Below, piece by piece: positions 36,105 to 45,103 of a stretch of DNA of 64,000 bases. The notes under the pieces are model-generated. The model searched no databases. It worked only from the letters and a program-made list of their open reading frames with translations, and had not been told where the DNA came from. The stretch is from an uncultured Tateyamaria sp. GTDB lineage: Bacteria; Pseudomonadota; Alphaproteobacteria; Rhodobacterales; Rhodobacteraceae. The stretch's first letter is position 1. Each line of letters begins with the position of its first letter. The stretch covers positions 36,776 through 100,775 of the forward strand of contig NZ_CANMEU010000013.1 of the NCBI RefSeq assembly GCF_947497045.1, read 5' to 3'. Made by a program: the position numbers and the translations under genes.

Positions 36105-36785
36105 TTAAGGCCTACGATAGTGTCGATTGAGGGCCTTCAAGCCAACTTCCGAGATCAGCGTCAAACCAAGATAAATCAAGAACGCAGCAAACAAGAAAAC
36201 GAAGGGCTCTCGTGAGGTTCTTCCCGCTTGTTGCGCAGTAAAGGTGAGATCCGGTAGGCCGATGATAGACACCAAAGCGGTAGTCTTCATCAAAATGAGC
36301 CAATTGTTAGTAAACGATGGCAGAACCAATGGAACAAATTGTGGCCAAACAATTTCGCGCAACCATACAGATGGCCTCATCCCATATGCTTTTGCCGCAT
36401 CGATTTGGCCTTTGGGTATGGTTAGATATGCTGCTCTGAAGGCTTCTGCCATGTATGATCCGAAAATAAATCCAATTGAGAACGAGCCTGCAAAAAACTG
36501 ATTTACGTTTACGCGGTTCCAAAGTCCGGTGCTGTTGCCAATTGAGTTGAGCAAAACCTGTCCACCAAAGAAGATGATCAACATGAGTACGAGATCTGGG
36601 ACGCCTCGAATAAGCGTTGTGTAAGTTGTACCAATCGCACGAAAATGTGCGCTATCACTCATTTTCAAAGTGGCACCGATCGCACCGAAAACCACTGCAA
36701 GGGCGACCGAAGTCAGACTTAAAGCGATAGTGATCCAAACGCCCTTCATTAAAAAAGGAGAGAATTCGATTAAGCTATCTAACAT
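36105..36785 (-). CDS. polar amino-acid ABC transporter permease (HisQ/ArtQ type)
   Basis: 226 residues from ATG 36785; the longer frame upstream overlaps the binding-protein spacer. Hydrophobic helices with TTLIRGVPDLVLMLIIFFGG, YMAEAFRAAYLTIPKGQID and AKAYGMRPSVWLREIVWP, the EAA loop, identify the inner-membrane subunit. With its neighbour it would form the heterodimeric channel of an arginine, octopine or ornithine-type importer. Confidence 0.92.
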   Translation of the reverse strand: MLDSLIEFSPFLMKGVWITIALSLTSVALAVVFGAIGATLKMSDSAHFRAIGTTYTTLIRGVPDLVLMLIIFFGGQVLLNSIGNSTGLWNRVNVNQFFAGSFSIGFIFGSYMAEAFRAAYLTIPKGQIDAAKAYGMRPSVWLREIVWPQFVPLVLPSFTNNWLILMKTTALVSIIGLPDLTFTAQQAGRTSREPFVFLFAAFLIYLGLTLISEVGLKALNRHYRRP

Positions 36786-36848
36786 GCTGCAGTTTTCCAG
36801 AAAAATGGGTGGCGGCATCGCCGCCACCCGAGGTGCGCCAGGGAGAGT

Positions 36849-37640
36849 TTAATCTTGGCCAAAGATGTCGAAATCGAAGTATTGGGCGTTGATGCGCTGA
36901 TACTCCCCACTTTCGCGGATGGCGTCGATTGCGGCGCTGATGCGTTCGCGAAGATCGTTGTCACCTTTGCGAACGGCTATGGCTTCACCTGCACCAAGGA
37001 TTTCTGGGTCACGATAGTCTTGACCGATCATTGTGAAGCCGTCGGCTTCATCGCCTTTAAGCCAACCATCTGCCACCAAAGAACTCGTGAACGTCGCATC
37101 AATGCGTCCGGCTGTCAGGTCCAACCAGACCTCGTCTTGTGTCGGGTACGCGCGAATGGTTGCATCTGGAAAGCGCGCCTCGATCAGGTCTTGATGGGTC
37201 GATCCACGCTGTACCCCAGTAGTTATACCATCAAGACTACCTGTGTCATCAATCTCGGTCCCCTCGGCGGCCACGAAACGGCTGGGCGCGTTCTGATAAG
37301 TTCGGGTGAAGTCGACAACCTGCTGACGTTCTTCCGTGACTGACATTGAAGCAAGGATCGCATCATAGTTTTCTGCGACGAGACCAGGAATGATTCCATC
37401 CCATGCCTGCTCGACCCATGAACATTCAGCGTTCATCTCAGCGCATAGCGCTGCACCAATTTCATAGTCGAAACCAGTGAGAGAGCCGTCGGCGTTCTTA
37501 TAGATGAACGGCCGATACCCTGGGCTAGTCCCCCAACGGATTGTCAATTGCTCCTCAGCAGTCGCAATCGTTGGAGCAACGCCTCCGGCACTGGCGAGAG
37601 CCAAAGCAGCAAGAGCGGATAGTGTCAGTTTTTTCATCAT
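36849..37640 (-). CDS. polar amino-acid ABC transporter substrate-binding protein
   Basis: 263 residues from ATG 37640, fixed by AGGGAG just upstream and by the signal peptide KKLTLSALAALALASAGG. The mature protein has the family-3 motif GFDYEIGAALCAEMNAEC, then AILASMSVTEERQQVVDFTR and GVQRGSTHQDLI, as in lysine/arginine/ornithine- and octopine-binding proteins. It is secreted to the periplasm and delivers ligand to the two permeases. Confidence 0.93.
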   Translation of the reverse strand: MMKKLTLSALAALALASAGGVAPTIATAEEQLTIRWGTSPGYRPFIYKNADGSLTGFDYEIGAALCAEMNAECSWVEQAWDGIIPGLVAENYDAILASMSVTEERQQVVDFTRTYQNAPSRFVAAEGTEIDDTGSLDGITTGVQRGSTHQDLIEARFPDATIRAYPTQDEVWLDLTAGRIDATFTSSLVADGWLKGDEADGFTMIGQDYRDPEILGAGEAIAVRKGDNDLRERISAAIDAIRESGEYQRINAQYFDFDIFGQD

Positions 37641-37662
37641 TTTTCTCCCTGATGAAGAGTGT

Positions 37663-38433
37663 TTACGGCCGAGTGTGAGCAAAAAATTCGCCCCACCTGC
37701 CGCTCCGTTCGCCCGTAAACATGTCGTTGGGCGATCCTTGTTTTTCGATCTTTCCTTCACTGAGAAAGAGAATGCTGTTGCTGACGTCGCGGGCAAAACC
37801 CATTTCATGGGTAACGACCAACATCGTCCGCCCTTCATCCGCGAGTTCACGCATAACTTTGAGAACCTCGCCGACTAACTCCGGGTCCAGCGCTGACGTT
37901 GGCTCATCGAACAGCATTGCCTTGGGCTCCATAGCCAGAGCCCTGGCGATTGCTGCACGTTGTTGCTGACCCCCGGAAAGGTGGGCGGGGTAATAATCTT
38001 TGCGATCGTAAACGCCAACACGGTTCAGATATCTGTGTGCCGTTTCTCGTGCTTCAGACTTCGACTTTCCGAGAGTTTTCATCGGCGCGAGCATCACGTT
38101 TTCTTCAACGGTCAGATGCGACCACAAGTTGAACGACTGGAAAACCATAGCCAGCTGCGATCGAAACCGTTCGACTTGACGCGGATCAGTAACACGAGGT
38201 TTTTGCCTTGGTTTCGCCAGTAGTGTCAGTCTTTCGCCATTAAGTGAAATCTCACCCTTGTCTGGCATCTCGAGTAGGTTGATGCAGCGCAGGAAGGTAC
38301 TTTTCCCAGAACCGCTAGAGCCGAGGATCGAGATAACATCTCCTGCCTTGGCCTCAACTCCGAGCCCCTTTAGCACTTTGTGGCTACCAAAAGATTTTTC
38401 AATTCCGCTAACGGTGAGAACAGAATCACTCAT
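37663..38433 (-). CDS. polar amino-acid ABC transporter ATP-binding protein
   Basis: 256 residues with Walker [14 protein letters not shown]-loop MVFQSFNLW, signature [15 protein letters not shown], Walker [14 protein letters not shown] and H-loop VVTHEMGF. An insert [18 protein letters not shown] between the Walker A region and Q-loop is typical of the HisP/ArtP/OccP group. It heads the importer operon. Confidence 0.95.
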   Translation of the reverse strand: MSDSVLTVSGIEKSFGSHKVLKGLGVEAKAGDVISILGSSGSGKSTFLRCINLLEMPDKGEISLNGERLTLLAKPRQKPRVTDPRQVERFRSQLAMVFQSFNLWSHLTVEENVMLAPMKTLGKSKSEARETAHRYLNRVGVYDRKDYYPAHLSGGQQQRAAIARALAMEPKAMLFDEPTSALDPELVGEVLKVMRELADEGRTMLVVTHEMGFARDVSNSILFLSEGKIEKQGSPNDMFTGERSGRWGEFFAHTRP

Positions 38434-38849
38434 AAGATGTTGGCCTCGTAAGAGGTCGGCATGAACACGTTAGCCCTATACGAGCCATACTCCGGTCTTG
38501 TGTTGGTTATCGGCAAAACCTTTTCTCCCTTCCTCCGCGAACCTCCTCAAGCTCGCTCCCTCGAGAGCAAGGCTATGAATGGGGCGTGTCAGAAGAAATG
38601 TGCAGGACTAGCAAATTTGAACATTGAAATAGTCAGTTTTCACACTCTTGTTGTACAAACAGACATTGCAAAAATGATTGCCTTGTTTGTAATCCGCTAT
38701 CTGATGCGACGAAGCCTGACTCCCACTTCGCCAAGACGTCAGCAGAACTTCCAAATACCGCATCACGCTGCGTTTCGATTTTCCGCAATCCAAAATGTGA
38801 AAAGATTGGCCTCCATCCCTCGTCGCAAAAAGCCGAGGTCGTGTCGGCC
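38434..38849. other. non-coding region upstream of the importer operon
   Basis: 416 bp without a recognisable gene. It is AT-rich around 38600-38700 and should contain the importer promoter on the minus strand. A plus-strand open frame of 131 codons here has no family features and unlikely composition. Confidence 0.5.
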
Positions 38850-38975
38850 CGCATGAAGACCCAGCCAGGACCTTAGTTGCCCTGGGTTTTCAAACCGTGT
38901 GATATCACCAATCCCTCTTGCTACAACGGTTGCAGAGATGGTCGCATTTACTCCGCGCAGCGCGCGCAAGGCGTC
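38850..38975 (-). pseudogene. IS110/IS116-type transposase remnant
   Basis: The minus strand reads LRGVNATISATVVA and GIGDITRFENPGQLRSWLGL, the helix-hairpin-helix block of the IS116/IS110 C-terminal domain. The surrounding parts of the transposase are absent or frameshifted. It is a different element from the IS110 at the end of the window. Confidence 0.75.
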
Positions 38976-38984
38976 ACCCGTTCT

Positions 38985-39300
38985 AAGGTATCATGAATTT
39001 GGCACGCTGGAACGTTACTTGGAAGATAATGGCGCCAGCGTTCCCTGTGTGATGACCACAGTCACCAACAACGCCGGAGGCGGCCAGCTGGTGAGCTTTG
39101 AGAACATCCGTGGCACCGCGGAACTCGCCCGTCGGTTTGACAAGTCCTTCTTTATCGACGGTCGCCGGTTTGCTGAAAATGTGTGGTTCATCAAGCAACG
39201 GGAACCCGACCAGACGGATCGAACTATTCCCGATATTGTCCGTGATTGTTTTGCATTTGCCGATGGTATGACAATGAGCGCCAAGAAAGATACTTTTTAG
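38985..39300 (+). pseudogene. internal fragment of a tryptophanase/tyrosine phenol-lyase
   Basis: About 105 residues with FGTLERYLEDN, TVTNNAGGGQLVSFENIRG, FFIDGRRFAENVWFIKQRE and FAFADGMTMSAKKD, which includes the PLP-binding Lys of the beta-eliminating lyases. The N-terminus is lost at the IS110 remnant and the C-terminus ends at a stop at 39300, so the gene is dead. Confidence 0.88.
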
Positions 39301-39456
39301 AAACACGGGCGACTGGTTGGCTTTGAACGACGATAACTTGGCAGATTAAGCGCTTGGCCATTTGGTCCGAACAGAAGGTTTCCCGACCTAAGGCGGCTTG
39401 TCGGGGCGCGATTAAGAGGTGCGGGCGCAAGGTCTGACTGAGGTGCCCTTAGTTTC

Positions 39457-40335
39457 CTAGACGCCTGCCTCGTTCATTTTCTGCTGTTTCATTTCATAGT
39501 CAATCGGTGACAGCATGCTGTTGTTCGTATGCTTGCGTGTTGGGTTATAGAACATCTCAATGTAGTCGAAGACGTCCTGCCTTGCAGCGTCGCGCGTGGT
39601 GTATGTCCGCCGTCTAATGCGCTCCCGTTTCATCAACTGGAAGAAGCTCTCGGCCACAGCATTATCATGGCAATTCCCACGGCGGCTCATGCTGGCGTCC
39701 AGATTATGTTTGTTGAGAAAAGATTGCCACTCTTTGCCAGTGAACTGTGAGCCTTGATCAGAGTGGATCATGACCTTGTGCTTTGGCTTGCGCCGCCAAA
39801 CAGCGCTTAACAACGCCTGCAATGCAAGATCAGATGTCATGCGGGACTGCATGGACCATCCAACGACCCGCCTTGAGAACAGATCAATGACGACAGCCAG
39901 GTATGACCAACCTTCGTGGGTCCTTATGTAGGTAATATCGGTCACCCAAACCGTGTCAGGCGCATCAACCTCAAATTGCCTGTCCAACGTATTGTCTGCG
40001 ACGATGGCTGGCTTGCCGCCATAGCGACCTGGACGGCGTTTATAGCCGATCTGCGCGGCAATACCTGCAAGACTGGCCAGACGTGCCACACGGTTCTCGG
40101 AACATGTCTCGCCCTGATCGCGCAGATCATCTGTTAGCTTGCGATACCCATAGACCTTCCCGCTGTCTTTCCACGCTTGACGGATCAACTCTGTTTGCCG
40201 TGCATCTTCAAGCGCACGTAGGCTTAACGGTTCCTTAAGCCATGCATAGAACCCGCTGAAATGCACAGCCAACACACGACACATCGACCGCACCGAAAAC
40301 TCCGCACGGTGAGCCTCTATGAACGCGTACTTCAC
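39457..40335 (-). CDS. IS3-family transposase OrfB (integrase core)
   Basis: 292 residues. The HTH_21 region YGYRKLTDDL is followed by the rve core with DITYI, IHSDQGSQFTGKEW and the Glu in HDNAVAESFFQLMKRE, the DDE triad. It overlaps orfA by four bases and is normally made as an OrfAB fusion by -1 frameshifting. It is intact. Confidence 0.94.
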   Translation of the reverse strand: MKYAFIEAHRAEFSVRSMCRVLAVHFSGFYAWLKEPLSLRALEDARQTELIRQAWKDSGKVYGYRKLTDDLRDQGETCSENRVARLASLAGIAAQIGYKRRPGRYGGKPAIVADNTLDRQFEVDAPDTVWVTDITYIRTHEGWSYLAVVIDLFSRRVVGWSMQSRMTSDLALQALLSAVWRRKPKHKVMIHSDQGSQFTGKEWQSFLNKHNLDASMSRRGNCHDNAVAESFFQLMKRERIRRRTYTTRDAARQDVFDYIEMFYNPTRKHTNNSMLSPIDYEMKQQKMNEAGV

Positions 40336-40613
40336 TGAGACTCGCGCGCGAAGTACGCGGTCGCCTTTTTTAAGATGGTCCGTTCCTCGGTCACGCGTGC
40401 CAGTTCTCGCTTCAGCCGCCTAATCTCCGCTGCCTGTTCCGCAACCTCTGATCTGACACGCGGAAACTTCGCAAACTGAGCCTTCCAAGTGTACAGGGAT
40501 TTGGTGCTGATACCCAACCGCTCAGCAACTTCTCTGACCGGGTATCCACGCTCAACAACCTGCGCTACGGCGTCCTGCTTGAACTCATCCGTAAACCGTA
40601 TTCCCTTACTCAT
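40332..40613 (-). CDS. IS3-family transposase OrfA
   Basis: 93 residues with an HTH (YPVREVAERLGISTKSLYTW) and a C-terminal leucine-zipper-like helix AEIRRLKRELARVTEERTIL. An A-AAA-AAG slippery heptamer at 40365-40371 (minus strand) lies near its end and would permit -1 frameshifting into orfB. Confidence 0.92.
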   Translation of the reverse strand: MSKGIRFTDEFKQDAVAQVVERGYPVREVAERLGISTKSLYTWKAQFAKFPRVRSEVAEQAAEIRRLKRELARVTEERTILKKATAYFARESQ

Positions 40614-40674
40614 ATCCGTCTCTCCTTGCTTCCAAAATTACCAAGCAAAGCGTCTACAAATCTAGGGGCACCTC

Positions 40675-41267
40675 ACTACGTCCATGATCTCGGCGAAGCG
40701 GGTCTCGGCACTGATGATCCACTCATAATAGCCGATTTTGTGAAATCCGGATATCGCGCCTTGGAAGACTTGAAGAAAGAAGGTTCGATCCGAGCTGTTG
40801 GTCTCGGCGTCAACACAATCGGTATCTGCGAAGACTTGCTGTCGAAAATTGATCTCGATGTTATTCTTTTGGCTGGGCGCTATACGCTCCTCGAACCATT
40901 TCAAGCGCCGCCCCTTCTGGAAACTTGCCGTCAAAAGGGCACCCAACTTGTCATTGGGGGTGTCTTCAACTCTGGGATTATGGCGACTGGTCCTGTTGAG
41001 GGGGCTCATTACGATTATGGACCTGCTCCAAGGAGTGTGCTCGACCGGGTCGGGGCAATACAAGAGATCTGTGATCGCCACGATGTTCCATTGGCCGCCG
41101 CTGCTTTTCGGTTCCCGGGGTTGCATGAAGCGGTGGCTTGTACTCTGGTCGGAACGGCTAAGCAGACCACGCTTTCACGCAACTTGGCACAGTCCAAATT
41201 GCCCATACCTGAGGCCGTTTGGACCGATCTGGCAGCAGCCGGCTTACTTGATATGGGTGCATCATGA
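40675..41267 (+). pseudogene. aldo/keto reductase, 5' end removed by the IS3 insertion
   Basis: The frame continues from the IS3 junction as YVHDLGEAGLGTDDPL, GYRALEDLKKEGSIRAVGLG and LDVILLAGRYTLLE, then VIGGVFNSGIMATG, the C-terminal half of an aldo/keto reductase of the L-fucose/galactose dehydrogenase group. The few dozen bases left of the element do not continue a good N-terminal half, so the locus was already damaged or rearranged. The stop overlaps the next gene by ATGA. Confidence 0.85.
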
Positions 41268-42112
41268 TCATTGATGCCCACCAGCACTTTTGGACCCTCG
41301 CTCGAGGTGACTACCCGTGGCCAAACCTAAGCGTCTCTCCCATATTCCAAGATTTTGGGCCGCAGGATCTAGAGCCTCTGCTCAAACTAAGTGGAGTGGA
41401 TAGAACCGTGCTTGTGCAAGCGACAGCAACGGTGCCGGAGACTGAATTTCTCTTGGACCTTGCAAACTATACCGACTTCGTGGCCGCCGTTGTCGGATGG
41501 GTTCCCTTGGATCATGAAGATGCGAAACTGACGATTGATCGTTTGGCACAGCATCCAAAATTCCGCGGCGTGCGGCCAATGCTGCAAGACATCAGCAATA
41601 CTGCATGGATTTTGCAACCAAACGTCTTGGATGCGCTGCGCCATGTTGCCAGTTGTGACCTTTCCATGGATGCGCTGATCCAGCCGCGCCATCTCCCTGC
41701 TATTCATCAATTGCTGTTGGAAGTACCCGATCTTCGGCTCGTGGTTGATCACGTGGCCAAGCCAGAAATGATCTCCGGCAAGCCTGATACTTGGTGGAAA
41801 GATGGTATGAGCAAGCTTGCTGCCCACCGAAATTGCTATTGCAAACTCTCTGGCATGGTGACGGAAATTGGTTCCAACTGGACCGAAGATCAGCTCGCAC
41901 CGTTTCTATCTTACGTGATCGAAGCATTTGGCACTGATCGCATTCTTTGGGGAAGTGATTGGCCAGTTCTAAATCTGGCAAGTGACTATCAGGCTTGGTC
42001 AAGCGTGTTCGACCAGCTCTTAGAGCCTCATGCAGCAGTCATATCAAAACGTTCCTGTTCCGACACTACCGCTGCCTTTTATCGCATCGAAAGCAGAGCT
42101 AACGCCACCTGA
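41264..42112 (+). CDS. amidohydrolase-2 family protein, lactonase-like (L-fuconolactonase type)
   Basis: 282 residues. The metal-binding start IIDAHQHFWTL, then LRLVVDHVAKPE and RILWGSDWPVL give the His, Glu and Asp ligands of the family. Proteins with IDAHQHFW and GSDWPV are often sugar lactonases such as L-fuconolactonase or L-rhamnono-lactonase. It was translationally coupled to the aldo/keto reductase, which fits the dehydrogenase-lactonase pair of an oxidative sugar pathway, now broken. Confidence 0.85.
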   Translation: MIIDAHQHFWTLARGDYPWPNLSVSPIFQDFGPQDLEPLLKLSGVDRTVLVQATATVPETEFLLDLANYTDFVAAVVGWVPLDHEDAKLTIDRLAQHPKFRGVRPMLQDISNTAWILQPNVLDALRHVASCDLSMDALIQPRHLPAIHQLLLEVPDLRLVVDHVAKPEMISGKPDTWWKDGMSKLAAHRNCYCKLSGMVTEIGSNWTEDQLAPFLSYVIEAFGTDRILWGSDWPVLNLASDYQAWSSVFDQLLEPHAAVISKRSCSDTTAAFYRIESRANAT

Positions 42113-42198
42113 AATCGAAGGAGCGTTGGTAAAAATAGACAACACTTGACGGTCACCTGATCCGTTGCCGATCCAACAATAACCATTGGGAGCAAACG

Positions 42199-42516
42199 AT
42201 GGGCGAGAACAACACTATCCTAGTTGTAGGCGGGGCAGGCTACGTAGGATCTCACACGACTATCTCACTGAACGACGCCAGCTTCGAAACAGTCGTCTGT
42301 GACAACTTTTCAACCGGTCATCGTGTAGCGTGTTTTGGTACGCATCTGGATGAAGGTGATCTGGCAGATCGCGTGAAGATCGAAGAGACGATGAAGCAGT
42401 TCAACGTGGCTGGCGATGTTCATTTCGCGGCACTGATTGAGGCCGGCCAGTCGGTTGCAACATCTCTGCCCTACTTTCAGAACAACGTTGCCGGTAGCAG
42501 TATCAATAAAATCGTT
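42199..42516 (+). pseudogene. galE: UDP-glucose 4-epimerase, N-terminal fragment
   Basis: The NAD-binding start ILVVGGAGYVGSHT, then VVCDNFSTGHRVA and VHFAALIEAGQSV and YFQNNVAGS identify GalE. Homology ends after about 100 residues; the frame runs into AT-rich DNA and stops at 42576. The catalytic Tyr-x-x-x-Lys region is absent. Confidence 0.85.
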
Positions 42517-42807
42517 CGCGATGCATGGGTATACGCCATTCGTAATCATTGGTTTTTTAGAAGGGTATGTTTATAATCCACTGATTAATAATGTTAAATT
42601 ATACATCAAACCCCCAGAAGACGCATGCTATCTCAAGGAGTTGTTCCGGCGCATGGCCGCTTTTGTCGCGGGTCGGCCTGTTCGCGCCTATAGTAATACT
42701 CTGTGCCCCGAGCGGAGCAAAATTCGCCTTAAGAACAAATTTTGAATGAAGGCCGCACAGAAAGATGGCGTGCGGTAGACTATTTTTCATTGAGGAAACG
42801 CCCCAAA
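42517..42807. other. AT-rich stretch after the galE fragment
   Basis: About 290 bp with low GC around 42545-42620 and no convincing gene. It may be the trace of a rearrangement. Confidence 0.4.
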
Positions 42808-43002
42808 ATGAACAGCCAACCAAATTGGGAGGGGCGTACAGTCGCCCGAATTCGGAATTCAGAAACATTGGAGGCCGTTGGGTTCCTCATTTTGACCGAC
42901 GAAGGCAGTGTTGCACGGCTTTGGGTTCGTCCCATCCCCAAAACAATCATCGTGGATGCAGTAGCAGGAGAAGACATTTCGGGACTGGATTTGCCATTCT
43001 GA
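42808..43002 (+). CDS. small hypothetical protein
   Basis: 64 residues from ATG 42808. It looks like a compact beta-rich domain: WEGRTVARIRNSETLEAVGF, LTDEGSVARLWV, IIVDAVAGEDISG. No signal or membrane segment. It precedes the exported protein gene by about 110 bp of AT-rich DNA. The family is not recognised. Confidence 0.4.
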   Translation: MNSQPNWEGRTVARIRNSETLEAVGFLILTDEGSVARLWVRPIPKTIIVDAVAGEDISGLDLPF

Positions 43003-43113
43003 TGCTTTGGTCTGTTTCGTTGACGAACGTTACTTCATAAATATACGATAGTAGCAAAATATATATTAACGTGTCATGTTTGAAACTGTTCTCTGGACCG
43101 CGAGGGTGCGCGC

Positions 43114-43944
43114 ATGAAGACTACCGCTCTTGTTCTAACAACTGTCATTGCACTGATCGTCGCCTCGCTTCCTGAGCGCGTGCGCGCTCAAATTTACCCC
43201 ATTGATTGTGCCATCCTTCTTTGTCTTTCCGGTGGATGGCCCGCGTCCGTTCCTTGCGCCCGGGCACGTGCAGAGTTCATTCGGCGCATCACACCTTGGC
43301 CGGTGGAACCGCCTCTGCAGATCTGGCGCTGTCCCATGGGTGCGTCGTTTGAAAGGGATCCGAACCAGGACACACCTGCGCGTCTCTACGACATCGTCTT
43401 CTGGTCATCCCCTCCCCTGCCCCGTCAGAGCTTCCCAGTCGGCCGGTATGCTGAGCAAAATCACGTCGGCGGAATCGGCCATGATCCCTCACAATTCGCA
43501 TTCGGGCCAACCACGCCGTTAAGCGAGACCAATCATCGTCCGGTCGCGGTCAGGCTATTTCCGGCGGTTGTTCGAACCTCAGACAATGCCCCTTCGCCAC
43601 TCCCTGATGGATTCGCCATCTACTTGGCACAGGACCGCGCCGACATCGACATTAGCGCGCCAGAGTTTAATTTCGTCCGGTCTATTCGGGTCTATGATGT
43701 TCGGGCGAGACAATATGAAAATGGAAGTGACGGAGACTGCAATCAATATCAGTCTGTCCGTTTCGGGTCCTATGGCACTCAAGGCGACTATCGTTGGTCG
43801 AGGTCCTCCGTCGCCGCTCTCCCGGCTGCTTTCGTGGGCCTGGAAAGATTTGGTAGCCACTGTCCTTCAATCTCTGTCCGCGCGGTGTTTGTGGATTGGA
43901 GGGACTATGAAGGCAACTATGGCTGGGAACGTGTAAATTATTAG
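43114..43944 (+). CDS. exported Cys-rich plasmid protein, function unknown
   Basis: 276 residues. A signal peptide ends near ERVRAQ and is followed by DCAILLCLSGGWPASVPC and RITPWPVEPPLQIWRCPMG, a conserved-looking Cys-containing head, and a longer beta-rich domain with two further Cys (GDCNQYQ and GSHCPSISV). The head is somewhat like TrbM/MpfK conjugation proteins that keep four Cys in an N-terminal helix pair, but I would not assign it. It would be periplasmic with disulphides. Confidence 0.6.
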   Translation: MKTTALVLTTVIALIVASLPERVRAQIYPIDCAILLCLSGGWPASVPCARARAEFIRRITPWPVEPPLQIWRCPMGASFERDPNQDTPARLYDIVFWSSPPLPRQSFPVGRYAEQNHVGGIGHDPSQFAFGPTTPLSETNHRPVAVRLFPAVVRTSDNAPSPLPDGFAIYLAQDRADIDISAPEFNFVRSIRVYDVRARQYENGSDGDCNQYQSVRFGSYGTQGDYRWSRSSVAALPAAFVGLERFGSHCPSISVRAVFVDWRDYEGNYGWERVNY

Positions 43945-44353
43945 GCTGCAGTGGTATCTGGCTAGCTGTAATCGTTAGAGCTGATTGCACTGCATTGTAC
44001 CGCAAGTTGACCAATCCACACACGCCATGCCGCGGGCACCAGCAGCAAACTTCTCCTACAAGTGAGGGAACCGTTGGTTCCCCCACGCAAGCCGTTCCGG
44101 TCTGTGGGGAAAGGGGTGTCCCCGACAACGGTCCCTGCGGGCTGCGTTACCGGGTGATCCCCCTCCCCTCTCCCCTATGACCTTCAGGCTGGCGTGGGTC
44201 CCTCTCCTGCCCTCGCCGGGCGGCAGGGTTTCAGGAGAAGGGCCGCGTGCCGCGGTCCTTTCCAGAATCTCCGCCTGATATTGTCCGGGGCAGTGGTGGG
44301 TGGGTATGAAGACCCTGGGGTCTGTGCCGTAAGTTGGAGAAAAGGTAGCCAAC
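43945..44353. other. GC-rich leader region with several inverted repeats
   Basis: 409 bp without a gene. It holds hairpins such as GGGAACC-GTT-GGTTCCC (44066-44082) and GGGGA...TCCCC (44106-44123) and a strongly GC-biased tract. It forms the leader of the next gene and may hold regulatory RNA structure or a plasmid site. Confidence 0.45.
44066..44082. repeat. perfect 7-bp inverted repeat
   Basis: GGGAACC and GGTTCCC around a 3-nt loop. There is no T-run downstream, so it is more likely a structural or binding site than a terminator. Confidence 0.5.
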
Positions 44354-44869
44354 ATGACGAAGCTCACAAGATCCATGCACCGGGTCTGGAAGTCGGCACA
44401 GCTCTATATTGGGTTCCATCGGGATCCAGAGGGTAAGCTTCGCGATGCCCCAAAGGTCTGGCCGCCAAAAAATGCGCGCGCCACCATTCACGCCGATCCC
44501 AAAGAGCAAGAGGCCTTTGTCATGCTCAAGAGCGTTGATGGAGACGACGCACAAGACGTGCAGATCAAACTGCGTCCCGACATCATCGTCTTGCGCCGAG
44601 GCTGTTCCGACGCCTGGGACGGGATTATTGCCGATCAATACTCCGTCAAAGTGAAGGTTGGAGGAGTCTCAATCCGCGTGAATTACGATGGATCGATTGC
44701 CCGCGAAGATGGAGACAGTACAACCTGGGTGGAAGCCGATGGCGGCGTCCTCAAGAAAACGGAATTCGTCGAAGCCGCGATGTCGCCTGACGGGTCTGAG
44801 CTCACGAGGCGAACACCGGACAATCTGACGGCCATCACGCAATCAGGACTTGTCTCAAAGGATCGCTAG
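44354..44869 (+). CDS. hypothetical plasmid protein
   Basis: 171 residues with an SD-like GGAGAAAAGG before the ATG. No signal peptide. The sequence begins with a basic region MTKLTRSMHRVWKSAQLY and has a beta-rich centre with KVKVGGVSIRVNYDGS and SIAREDGDSTTWVEADGGVL. No family recognised. A strong hairpin follows about 115 bp downstream. Confidence 0.6.
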   Translation: MTKLTRSMHRVWKSAQLYIGFHRDPEGKLRDAPKVWPPKNARATIHADPKEQEAFVMLKSVDGDDAQDVQIKLRPDIIVLRRGCSDAWDGIIADQYSVKVKVGGVSIRVNYDGSIAREDGDSTTWVEADGGVLKKTEFVEAAMSPDGSELTRRTPDNLTAITQSGLVSKDR

Positions 44870-44984
44870 CGAGGGCCCGTCGGGTGGTTGCTCGCAGATG
44901 CCGACATAAATCCGAGGTCGCAAAGCGGTAACGCACCCTGCTCCAGATGCAAGCCGCGGACTTCAGATCTATGGGACAAGAAAA

Positions 44985-45013
44985 GGCGCCATCTCGGGAG
45001 GAGAGATGGCGCC
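44985..45013. terminator. strong hairpin, possible bidirectional terminator
   Basis: GGCGCCATCTC and GAGATGGCGCC form a perfect 11-bp stem around a 7-nt loop. On the plus strand it is followed by the T-rich CTATTCTT, and on the minus strand by CTTTTCTTG, so termination either way is plausible. Confidence 0.65.
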
Positions 45014-45103
45014 CTATTCTTGCCGGACGTGCCGCGGGAGGAGGTGCAGCTACATTCGAAACTTGCAGCGACTTTCCGGGAAGAGGATGGAAAGCCAACT
45101 GCC

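Larger units (their letters stand above)
39440..40674 (-). mobile_element. IS3-family insertion sequence with 3-bp target duplication
   Basis: 1,235 bp with inverted repeats beginning GAGGTGCCC at both ends (39440 inward and 40674 inward; further matches at TAGACGC). The 3-bp sequence ACT flanks it on both sides (39437-39439 and 40675-40677). It carries overlapping orfA and orfB. The element interrupts an aldo/keto reductase gene. Confidence 0.93.

Noticed and set aside
38461..38856. 131-codon frame upstream of the importer operon
   Set aside because: No family features, and it overlaps the likely promoter region and an IS110 remnant.
39301..39439. front half of the aldo/keto reductase left of IS3
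   Set aside because: No reductase motif is recognisable in this stretch in the joined frame.
43114..43944. assignment of the exported protein as TrbM/MpfK
   Set aside because: Only a loose similarity in an N-terminal Cys region; length and the rest of the sequence do not support it.
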